Shown in pieces: positions 1 to 6,511 of a DNA stretch of 64,000 nt. The translations under genes and the position numbers were made by a program. The notes under the pieces were generated by a model that had not been told where the DNA came from, ran no database searches, and saw nothing but the letters and a program-made list of their open reading frames with translations. Location: contig JAFMLE010000005.1 of the NCBI GenBank assembly GCA_017852395.1, positions 1 to 64,000 of the forward strand, given 5' to 3'. This DNA is from Flavobacteriaceae bacterium. Its GTDB lineage: Bacteria; Bacteroidota; Bacteroidia; Flavobacteriales; Flavobacteriaceae. The stretch's first letter is position 1. Each line of letters opens with the position of its first letter.

Positions 1-358
1 TATGAGAATGCATGGAGCCATGGTAGGCCAATCCATAATAATCTGAATTAAATACTGAACCCTTCCATAGATCATCTTTTGAAAATCGATGTTCCAAAGG
101 ATTGCGGTTGTATTGGGTTTGCACGGTGTCCAAAGGAAACGCCAGAGATAAGGTCTTGCCAGTCCTTATCAGTTGGGCGGCTTCTAACCGCTTTTGAGGT
201 GTAATAAAATTTAGGGTTCCTAACGCATCTTCGGCTCCCCAGCGATGTGTGTTGGAAAGCGTTTCCATCAATGTTTCAAAAGGATCGATATCGGGATCCT
301 GCGAAAAACACCGCCCCCAAAAAAGCAATACTACAATGGTCAAATAATATCCTCTCAT
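1..358 (-). CDS. Cyclase-family (kynurenine formamidase-like) protein, 3' end cut by window edge
   Basis: The first 119 residues of a minus-strand gene are present; the rest lies before base 1. The N-terminus (MRGYYLTIVVLLFWGRCFSQ) is a signal peptide, so the product is exported. It is followed by HRWGAEDALGTLNFITPQKR, the start pattern of the metal-dependent cyclase family (Pfam Cyclase, PF04199), and the last visible residues YHGSMHSH match the beginning of the family's metal-binding HxGTHxDxPxH region. Members hydrolyse cyclic or formyl amides, for example N-formylkynurenine; the substrate here cannot be inferred. The ATG at 356-358 is the only start that keeps the signal peptide. The next gene is divergent. 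Confidence 0.8.
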   Translation of the reverse strand, partial: MRGYYLTIVVLLFWGRCFSQDPDIDPFETLMETLSNTHRWGAEDALGTLNFITPQKRLEAAQLIRTGKTLSLAFPLDTVQTQYNRNPLEHRFSKDDLWKGSVFNSDYYGLAYHGSMHSH

Positions 359-434
359 GCGCAAAAGATACCCATTTTTTGAATGCTGTTGGATTTATTA
401 AAAGGGGTTGCTTAATTTTAACCCAAAAAGCACC

Positions 435-677
435 ATGTACCTTTCACAAACCGAAGAACTTATCGCCTTGCTCCTATGTGCCGGTATTCTGATCAGTTTT
501 GTGGTAAAAACCATTCAAGATATTAAAACAACAATTGCTGAAGAAAAAGAAAAAGCAGCCCAAAAAAAAGAAGAAGAAGAAAAAGTCAAACAGTTAATCA
601 AGTACTTGGACACCAAAAATGAATTGATCCAAACCTATTTGAAAACAAAAGATCAGATTGACAAAAAATCAAAATAA
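435..677 (+). CDS. Small membrane-anchored coiled-coil protein, unknown function
   Basis: This 80-residue protein has one hydrophobic segment near the N-terminus (about residues 8-24, IALLLCAGILISFVVK), followed by a strongly charged Lys/Glu-rich stretch (about 32-55) likely to form a coiled coil, and a basic tail. I chose the ATG at 435; the frame could open nine codons earlier with a TTG at 408, which would add polar residues before the membrane segment. I recognise no family. It lies alone between the divergent cyclase-type gene and the pirin gene. The likely topology is a membrane anchor with a cytoplasmic helix. Confidence 0.6.
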   Translation: MYLSQTEELIALLLCAGILISFVVKTIQDIKTTIAEEKEKAAQKKEEEEKVKQLIKYLDTKNELIQTYLKTKDQIDKKSK

Positions 678-717
678 AAAATTGGTGTAGTTTCGCACTT
701 CAAAAAAATGCTATAAA

Positions 718-1431
718 ATGAAAACAGTATTACATACCGCTTCGACTAGAGGTCATGCTAACCACGGATGGCTAAAGGCCAACCACAGTTTTAGCTTTGC
801 CAACTATTATGATCCCGAAAGGGTTCATTTTGGGGCACTTCGTGTGTTAAATGACGACACCATTGCTCCGGGCATGGGATTTGGTTCGCACCCTCATGAC
901 AATATGGAAATCATTACCATCCCCTTGGAGGGCGATCTCGAACACAAAGATAGTATGGGCTGCCATGGTGTGATCAAGGCTGGTGACGTTCAGGTTATCA
1001 GTGCGGGGACAGGCATCTATCACAGTGAGTATAATCACAACGCCGACCAACCGATCAATTTGTTGCAAATTTGGATATTTCCTAACCAAAAGGACGTCAC
1101 CCCTCGATATGAGCAAATGTCCATTAGAGACCTGCACCAATCGAATCAATTTTATCAAATATTATCTCCAAAAGCAGCGGATGCCGGGGTCTGGATTCAT
1201 CAAGACAGTTGGTTTCACCTTGGTGAATTTGATCAAGACACAACCCAAACCTATACCATAAAAAAAGAAGGCAATGGGGTATATGCATTTGTAATCAAAG
1301 GGACTGCCACAATCGAACAACTGTCACTCAATCAACGAGATGCTGCCGGAATCTGGGACACAGATTCATTTACCATTCACTCAAAAAAAGGAAGTCAAGT
1401 ATTGTTAATTGAAGTCCCTATGCAATTTTAG
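718..1431 (+). CDS. Pirin family protein (YhhW-like cupin, possible quercetinase)
   Basis: A 237-residue bicupin of the pirin family. The N-terminal cupin has the metal-binding set expected for YhhW-type pirins: His58 and His60 in GSHPHDNMEI and His102 and Glu104 in GTGIYHSE. Family members bind Fe, and some oxidise quercetin or act as redox-sensitive regulators; the physiological substrate is usually unknown. The start ATG at 718 follows an imperfect -7 element (TAGTTTCG, 688-695). A 47-codon frame follows four bases after the stop, so the two are probably co-transcribed. Family assignment is firm; the reaction is not. Confidence 0.9.
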   Translation: MKTVLHTASTRGHANHGWLKANHSFSFANYYDPERVHFGALRVLNDDTIAPGMGFGSHPHDNMEIITIPLEGDLEHKDSMGCHGVIKAGDVQVISAGTGIYHSEYNHNADQPINLLQIWIFPNQKDVTPRYEQMSIRDLHQSNQFYQILSPKAADAGVWIHQDSWFHLGEFDQDTTQTYTIKKEGNGVYAFVIKGTATIEQLSLNQRDAAGIWDTDSFTIHSKKGSQVLLIEVPMQF

Positions 1432-1435
1432 GCCC

Positions 1436-1579
1436 ATGAAAAAAGACATTACTGCCCAACAACTTTTGGAGCACTTAACACAACGTATCGAAAACGGGAA
1501 ATACAACGATGCGGTTCACAAAATAAAATTGATGACCGCACAAGAAATTATTGCAAAGACCTTGGCTGAAGATTTTTGA
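1436..1579 (+). CDS. 47-residue hypothetical protein downstream of pirin
   Basis: A short frame beginning with ATG four bases after the pirin stop codon and ending in TGA. The product (MKKDITAQQLLEHLTQRI...) is soluble, mostly helical by composition, with no membrane segment or cysteine. The tight spacing suggests translation coupled to the pirin. I know no family for it. Base composition resembles that of the neighbours, which favours a real gene over chance, but there is no independent evidence. Confidence 0.5.
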   Translation: MKKDITAQQLLEHLTQRIENGKYNDAVHKIKLMTAQEIIAKTLAEDF

Positions 1580-1646
1580 CATTCCAATTGGAAGGTATGT
1601 CCCGCTTAATTTCTTAATACCAATAATAACCTCCAAAAAGGTTTCC

Positions 1647-1654
1647 TATATTTG
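1647..1654 (+). promoter_or_regulatory. -7 element TATATTTG upstream of the nucleoside transporter
   Basis: An exact match to the Bacteroidota -7 consensus TAnnTTTG, ten bases before the ATG at 1665, implying a very short leader. No clear -33 TTG is seen at the usual spacing. A 12-base palindrome (TTCCAATTGGAA, 1582-1593) lies upstream and could be an operator, without further support. Confidence 0.6.
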
Positions 1655-1664
1655 AACCCATACT

Positions 1665-2984
1665 ATGGAACTACTATCTAATCAAGGAATGTCTATTGAA
1701 AGTGTCGGGAGGGGCCTTTTGGGCATGTTGGTTTTGCTTTTTTTTGCGTATTTGCTTAGTGTAGATCGACGGCAAATTCAATGGAAAACCGTTGGTTTGG
1801 GTTTATTGATTCAGGTTATCATCGCAATTGGCGTTTTAAAAGTCAGCCTAATCACAAAGGTTTTTGAAACTTTTGGAAACTTTTTTGTAAAAATACTCGA
1901 TTATACTGGTGCCGGAACTTCCATGCTTTTGGGAGAGTTTGGTGATGTCAACAAATATGGATTTATTTTCCTCTTCCAAGCCCTACCAGTAATCATTTTC
2001 TTTTCAGCTCTAACGTCTATTTTATACTACTTCGGAATCATTCAAAAACTGGTTGGTTTTTTGGCCTGGGGACTGACCAAGGCGCTAAAAATTTCGGGTG
2101 CAGAAAGTCTCTCAGTAGCAGGAAATATTTTTCTGGGACAAACCGAAGCCCCGCTGTTGATCAAAGCCTATTTGGAAAAAATGACCCGCTCAGAAATCTT
2201 TTTGGTTATGGTTGGCGGAATGGCAACAGTTGCGGGGAGTGTCCTAGGCGCCTACATTGGTTTTTTGGGGGGCAACGACCCTGTACAACGACTCGAATTT
2301 GCCAAAAGCCTACTCGCTGCATCGGTCATGGCTGCACCAGGGGCAGTAGTTATTTCTAAAATCATTTTTCCCCAAACCGAAGCCGTAAGTACAACGGTTA
2401 CCATTGCTCAAGATAAAATCGGCTCTAACCTGCTAACCGCTATTTCTAATGGTACAGGAGAAGGAATCAAAATGGCCGTAAACGTTGGAGCCATGTTACT
2501 TGTTTTCATCGCCTTGATCGCTTTGCTAAATGGTATCCTTTCTGGTCTGGGTAGCTGGACGGGGATCAACGATTGGGTCGCACTAAATACCCCTTACGAT
2601 ACGTTATCCTTTGAACTCATCTTGGGATATCTTTTTGCACCACTAATGTGGCTGATTGGTATTGCAAAAGAAGATATTGCAATGGCTGGCCAACTACTGG
2701 GCGTCAAATTGGTGGCAAGCGAATTTGTAGGCTACACCCAATTGGCCGAATTAAAAGACGCCACCGCTTCATTACATTTTGGGTATCAAAAATCCGTCGT
2801 CATGGCCACCTATATGCTCTGTGGTTTTGCCAACTTTGCTTCAATTGGTATTCAGATTGGCGGCATCGGTATAATCGCTCCCAAAATCAGAAAAACCCTT
2901 ACCGAATTGGGGCTAAAAGCCATGTTGGCAGGCTCTCTAGTTTCGCTTATGTCTGCAACGATTGCAGGGATGATATTAGGCTAA
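1665..2984 (+). CDS. Concentrative nucleoside transporter (CNT/NupC family)
   Basis: A 439-residue inner-membrane protein with about ten hydrophobic segments in the CNT order: three N-terminal helices (about 15-65), then the two inverted repeats. The first repeat carries GQTEAPLLIKAYL (Gly158-Gln159-Thr160-Glu161), the hairpin motif that binds the nucleobase and cation in Vibrio CNT; the second carries ISNGTGEGIKMAVNV around 260-275. CNT proteins import nucleosides driven by Na+ or H+. The length is normal for bacterial members. It stands alone with its own promoter-like sequence. Base preference cannot be told from sequence. Confidence 0.93.
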   Translation: MELLSNQGMSIESVGRGLLGMLVLLFFAYLLSVDRRQIQWKTVGLGLLIQVIIAIGVLKVSLITKVFETFGNFFVKILDYTGAGTSMLLGEFGDVNKYGFIFLFQALPVIIFFSALTSILYYFGIIQKLVGFLAWGLTKALKISGAESLSVAGNIFLGQTEAPLLIKAYLEKMTRSEIFLVMVGGMATVAGSVLGAYIGFLGGNDPVQRLEFAKSLLAASVMAAPGAVVISKIIFPQTEAVSTTVTIAQDKIGSNLLTAISNGTGEGIKMAVNVGAMLLVFIALIALLNGILSGLGSWTGINDWVALNTPYDTLSFELILGYLFAPLMWLIGIAKEDIAMAGQLLGVKLVASEFVGYTQLAELKDATASLHFGYQKSVVMATYMLCGFANFASIGIQIGGIGIIAPKIRKTLTELGLKAMLAGSLVSLMSATIAGMILG

Positions 2985-3305
2985 TCTATGCACCGTTTAA
3001 TTTACCGAAAAACGCGTTTTCTTTAAGCTCTAATTTTGTTATGCAAAGAAGAAAACGCCTCTGCTATAGGATTTTAGAATTTGACTTATGGAAGTAAAAT
3101 GCAGAGGCGTTTAGAAACCAAATTGAATTTAAACTGTTTAAATATATTAAAAAAATCTTATACAAAACAATTTTTCTTAAACAAAAATTATAAATAACTG
3201 TTTATCAATATTTTATAAATGCTAAAAAACGTATGAAATCCGCCCTAAAGTTCAAAGTCAAATAAATTTGAAGTTGTATATTTGAATGTACTATATCTTA
3301 AAATT
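2985..3305. other. Non-coding stretch with chained inverted repeats
   Basis: No convincing gene. Four related boxes occur: AAAACGCGTTTT is self-complementary (3009-3020); GCGTTTTCTT (3014-3023) pairs with AAGAAAACGC (3049-3058); AAACGCCTCTGC (3053-3064) pairs perfectly with GCAGAGGCGTTT (3101-3112). The second and third pairings share 3053-3058 and so exclude each other. No strong T-run follows on the plus strand; read on the minus strand the 12-base-pair stem is followed by TCTTCTTTG. From about 3120 to 3260 the sequence is very AT-rich. It may be the nupC terminator region, a small RNA or a switchable leader. Confidence 0.5.
3263..3284 (+). promoter_or_regulatory. Tandem -7 elements before the microprotein-channel pair
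   Basis: Two exact TAnnTTTG matches follow each other, TAAATTTG at 3263-3270 and TATATTTG at 3277-3284, 22 bases before the ATG at 3306. Either could drive the microprotein and the channel gene. No TTG lies at a proper -33 distance. Confidence 0.5.
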
Positions 3306-3392
3306 ATGTCCGGAACCTCTGTTGTAGTAATTGTAGTGGCCACCACATTTGTTGTTTTAATCGCCCTGTTGAGAGATATGACCAAAGAGTGA
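3306..3392 (+). CDS. 28-residue single-pass membrane microprotein upstream of a K+ channel
   Basis: ATG to TGA gives MSGTSVVVIVVATTFVVLIA followed by LLRDMTKE: one membrane-spanning helix (about residues 5-22) and a short charged C-terminus. It lies 22 bases after a -7 element and stops four bases before the ATG of the potassium channel gene, so it must be on the same transcript and its translation may be coupled to the channel. I know no family. It could be a channel accessory peptide or only a leader peptide; the sequence does not decide. Confidence 0.5.
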   Translation: MSGTSVVVIVVATTFVVLIALLRDMTKE

Positions 3393-3396
3393 TCAA

Positions 3397-4107
3397 ATGA
3401 ACATTTCAAATCAATTTGAAAAATTTATTTATCTCCTAATCATCGCCAATGTTCTGGCAATGATCTTAGAATCTCACGAAAATTTACATCTGGCCTACCA
3501 CAGTTATTTTAATCTTTTCGAAACTTTTTCTATTGCAGTCTTTTCATTTGAATACCTCTACAGAATTTTTACTGGTTTTAGAAAAAAAGGGCTTAAAGGA
3601 GTTTCAGAATATGTTTTTAGCGGGTTTGGTTTGATCGATTTGGTTTCGATTCTCCCGTTCTATTTTAACCAATTTGTAAAGGTTGACGGCCGATTTCTTA
3701 GAATCTTACGGCTGTTTCGATTAACACGAATTTTTAAATTGGGACGAGACAGTGCTTCGCTTAAGCTTTTTGTTAAAGCACTGATGGCCGTTCGCTCAGA
3801 GCTAAAATTTACTTTGTTTCTATCCGTACTCACCATTCTTTTTTCGGCATCTGCCATCTATTATTTGGAACACGATGCCCAACCCGAAAAATTTTCAAGT
3901 ATTACCGAGTCAATTTGGTGGGCCACGGTATCCCTAGCGACTGTAGGATACGGAGATGTGTATCCCATAACGGTTGGTGGCAAGATTTTCGCATCCATAA
4001 TTTCTCTTGTAGGCATTGGTATCGTTGCCATCCCAACAGGCGTTATCAGCGCTTCTTTTGTAGAAGAAATTATACGGGCTAACGCCAAATTGGATAAAAA
4101 CAAATAG
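3397..4107 (+). CDS. Voltage-gated potassium channel (six-helix Kv type)
   Basis: A 236-residue inner-membrane ion channel. The voltage-sensor region spans roughly residues 1-125; its S4 helix, FLRILRLFRLTRIFKLGR, has arginines at every third position. The pore loop follows, with selectivity filter TVGYGD at residues 182-187, the K+ signature, between S5 (about 138-158) and S6 (about 195-225). It resembles KvAP/KvLm-type prokaryotic channels and ends shortly after S6 without a regulatory RCK domain, so gating is probably by voltage alone. It follows the 28-residue membrane microprotein with a four-base gap. The family is certain; the physiological role is inferred. Confidence 0.93.
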   Translation: MNISNQFEKFIYLLIIANVLAMILESHENLHLAYHSYFNLFETFSIAVFSFEYLYRIFTGFRKKGLKGVSEYVFSGFGLIDLVSILPFYFNQFVKVDGRFLRILRLFRLTRIFKLGRDSASLKLFVKALMAVRSELKFTLFLSVLTILFSASAIYYLEHDAQPEKFSSITESIWWATVSLATVGYGDVYPITVGGKIFASIISLVGIGIVAIPTGVISASFVEEIIRANAKLDKNK

Positions 4108-4140
4108 CCCGCTATACCATGATGCTAATTAGAATTCAAA

Positions 4141-4148
4141 TATCTTTG
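4141..4148 (+). promoter_or_regulatory. -7 element TATCTTTG just before crtI
   Basis: Exact TAnnTTTG match ending seven bases before the crtI ATG at 4156. If the start point lies at the usual distance, the transcript would be leaderless or nearly so. Confidence 0.55.
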
Positions 4149-4155
4149 TAGGGCT

Positions 4156-5610
4156 ATGAAGAGAAAAATTGCAATTATTGGTTCGGGATTCTCGTCCCTT
4201 TCAGCCGCCTGCTATCTATCACAGATGGGACACCAGGTTACTGTTTTTGAAAAAAACAGCACTTTTGGTGGCCGCGCCCGACAACTTAAGAAAGACGGTT
4301 TTGTCTTTGACATTGGACCCTCTTGGTATTGGATGCCCGATGTATTTGAAAAGTTTTTTGGCGACTTTGGCAAAAAACCAAGCGATTACTACACCTTAGA
4401 ACGGCTCGATCCCGGATACCAGGTGTTCTATGGCAAAAACGAAAGTGTCAACATAGGCGCCGATATGGAGGCCATCTATAAGGCCTTCGAAACGGTTGAA
4501 AAGGGCAGCGCAAAAAAACTAAAAAAGTTTATCGAACGTGCGCAAGACAACTATGGTATAGCCATAGACAAGCTGGTTTACCGCCCTGGCGTATCCCCCC
4601 TAGAACTGGTAACAGTAGAAACCATTCAAAAACTACGGTATTTTTTTACCAACATTAAGCGTGAAGTACTCAAGGATTTTAAAAACCCTAAGCTTCAACA
4701 AATTTTACAATTTCCAGTCCTGTTTCTCGGAGCCAAACCCGAAAACACACCAGCCTTTTACAACTTCATGAACTTTGCAGACTTTGGCCTTGGAACATGG
4801 CATCCCAAAAAAGGAATGTATTCTGTGGTCGAAGGTATCGTAGCTCTGGCAAAAGAATTGGGGGTAAAACTCGTTGCCAACGCCAATGTCGAAAAAATCG
4901 AAGTTAAAAATGGCACTGCGTCTGGGATATGGGTCGACGGAAAAAAAATCGAAGCTGAGGTCGTTCTAAGTGGTGCTGATTATCATCATAGTGAAACCTT
5001 ACTTCCTAAAAAATATCGAATGTATAGCGAGGACTATTGGGACAAAAAAACTTTTGCGCCCAGCTCATTGCTATTTTATATCGGATTGGACACCAAGGTT
5101 AAAAACTTGAGCCACCACAGCTTGTTTTTTGATGTTGATTTTGATGCCCATGCTGCAGCAATCTATGATCAACCCAAATGGCCCGAAAACCCCCTTTTCT
5201 ATGTCAATTTGCCCTCCATAACGGACGACAGTATGGCGCCAAAGGGCAAAGAGGTCTGTTTTATTTTGATTCCACTGGCTCCCGGCCTTGAGGATACTGC
5301 TGCGTGGCGTGAAAAATACTATCATATTGTAATGGACAGAATGGAGCACATCACTGGACAATCTCTCAAAGATCATGTGTGCTTGAAAGAATCGTTTTGT
5401 GTCAATGATTTTATTTCCGAATACAACTCCTACAAAGGCAATGCCTATGGCATGGCCAATACTTTGCTACAAACCGCTTTTTTGAGACCCAAATTGAAAA
5501 GCAACAAGGTTGAAAATCTATTTTTCACAGGCCAGCTGACTGTTCCTGGACCGGGAGTGCCGCCTGCTTTGATCTCCGGAAAACTGGTTGCGGGGCTGAT
5601 CGAAGGATAA
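4156..5610 (+). CDS. crtI: Phytoene desaturase family flavoprotein (CrtI)
   Basis: A 484-residue FAD-dependent carotenoid desaturase. The N-terminus has the dinucleotide-binding fold, IAIIGSGFSSLSAACYL (residues 5-21), followed by the FGGRAR glycine/arginine turn and FDIGPSWYWMPD typical of Bacteroidota CrtI. The C-terminus carries the family signature FFTGQLTVPGPGVPPALISG. CrtI desaturates phytoene to lycopene at the membrane, giving carotenoid pigment. No phytoene synthase gene follows here, although crtI and crtB are often adjacent; the next gene is convergent and starts at the next base. A related desaturase such as CrtD is possible, but the sequence pattern favours CrtI. Confidence 0.88.
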   Translation: MKRKIAIIGSGFSSLSAACYLSQMGHQVTVFEKNSTFGGRARQLKKDGFVFDIGPSWYWMPDVFEKFFGDFGKKPSDYYTLERLDPGYQVFYGKNESVNIGADMEAIYKAFETVEKGSAKKLKKFIERAQDNYGIAIDKLVYRPGVSPLELVTVETIQKLRYFFTNIKREVLKDFKNPKLQQILQFPVLFLGAKPENTPAFYNFMNFADFGLGTWHPKKGMYSVVEGIVALAKELGVKLVANANVEKIEVKNGTASGIWVDGKKIEAEVVLSGADYHHSETLLPKKYRMYSEDYWDKKTFAPSSLLFYIGLDTKVKNLSHHSLFFDVDFDAHAAAIYDQPKWPENPLFYVNLPSITDDSMAPKGKEVCFILIPLAPGLEDTAAWREKYYHIVMDRMEHITGQSLKDHVCLKESFCVNDFISEYNSYKGNAYGMANTLLQTAFLRPKLKSNKVENLFFTGQLTVPGPGVPPALISGKLVAGLIEG

Positions 5611-6471
5611 TTAATCTTTAGGATTTAGCACCCACCAAATAAATTCAAATTCTGATTCTCTTACAGCAAGAACAGAGTCCAACATTTTAGTGCTTTTTAC
5701 CAAAGCATTTTTATAATCCTTTAGTTGAAAAGTCACCTGGTCTTCCCACAACTCGAGCCGTTTAAAAAGGTTATAATGTAACAGTTTATCGTTTTGAATG
5801 TACTTTCTATTTTTGATCCAAAAATTGTTGTCATATAGATTGACTTGATCCAAATCATAAACCCATTTGTTTCCTACCCGATCTACAAACTGAATCACAT
5901 AGCGTTCTTCAATTTTGGTGGTGTTTTCGATCAAATACTTCAGTTCCGTTCCATCATAAATAGTGGTCATCTCCAAGCCCACTTCTTTGGGCAATAGTCG
6001 AAACGTTCCGTCGAGTTTTATCGCATCAAAATTTACGCGTGGAGGCTCAAAAGGGTTGCGATTGGTATAATAGGCCATTGGAGGGAAATAGTACTTTCCG
6101 TCGGGTTCGTCTTCATCTTCTTGAAAATCAATAAAAATACTGTCGTTGTCTAACTCCCAACGATCGTATTGTTTTCGGTACATCTCAGACACCCATTTGT
6201 TTTCCTCGATATAATCATCAGTATAGGCAATCATTTTATCCACCTCTTCACGGAGATTTTCAAGATTTTCTATGGCATCTGCGCGATTGTCCGATTCGCC
6301 CCCCTGTTGCTCAATACCAAAAGACACTGTCACCCCAAAAACAAGAATTATAAATTCTACCGTTGATTTTTTAAGACGATCGTAAAAGTCTTTTATGTCA
6401 AAACGGTCTCCCAATGTAAACAGTCGAACAAACCAATGCAATTGATCTTTTTTCTTTTCGTGATTTTCCAT
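5611..6471 (-). CDS. Single-pass membrane protein of unknown function
   Basis: A 286-residue protein with a charged cytoplasmic N-terminus, one membrane segment at about residues 35-52 (STVEFIILVFGVTVSFGIE), a helical stretch rich in Glu and Asn (about 60-105), and a long acidic aromatic-rich C-terminal domain. The architecture, a membrane helix followed by a helical domain of about 200 residues, recalls small Bacteroidota families of unknown function such as DUF6090, but I see no decisive motif. It is transcribed towards crtI, and the two stop codons abut without any gap. Confidence 0.7.
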   Translation of the reverse strand: MENHEKKKDQLHWFVRLFTLGDRFDIKDFYDRLKKSTVEFIILVFGVTVSFGIEQQGGESDNRADAIENLENLREEVDKMIAYTDDYIEENKWVSEMYRKQYDRWELDNDSIFIDFQEDEDEPDGKYYFPPMAYYTNRNPFEPPRVNFDAIKLDGTFRLLPKEVGLEMTTIYDGTELKYLIENTTKIEERYVIQFVDRVGNKWVYDLDQVNLYDNNFWIKNRKYIQNDKLLHYNLFKRLELWEDQVTFQLKDYKNALVKSTKMLDSVLAVRESEFEFIWWVLNPKD

Positions 6472-6511
6472 AAGATATATAGTCCCCTATTGCATCTTAA
6501 AAGTATAAAAA

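Noticed and set aside
247-492. 81-codon plus-strand frame
   Set aside because: It lies antisense to the signal-peptide region of the cyclase gene and overlaps the small coiled-coil gene in another frame; the product has no domain.
847-1158. 103-codon frame antisense to the pirin gene
   Set aside because: Mirror frame of a real gene with no recognisable domain.
2648-3097. 149-codon plus-strand frame extending past the nucleoside transporter
   Set aside because: It runs in a shifted frame inside nupC-type sequence and then into the repeat region; the translation is rich in Trp, Arg and Cys, typical of an out-of-frame reading.
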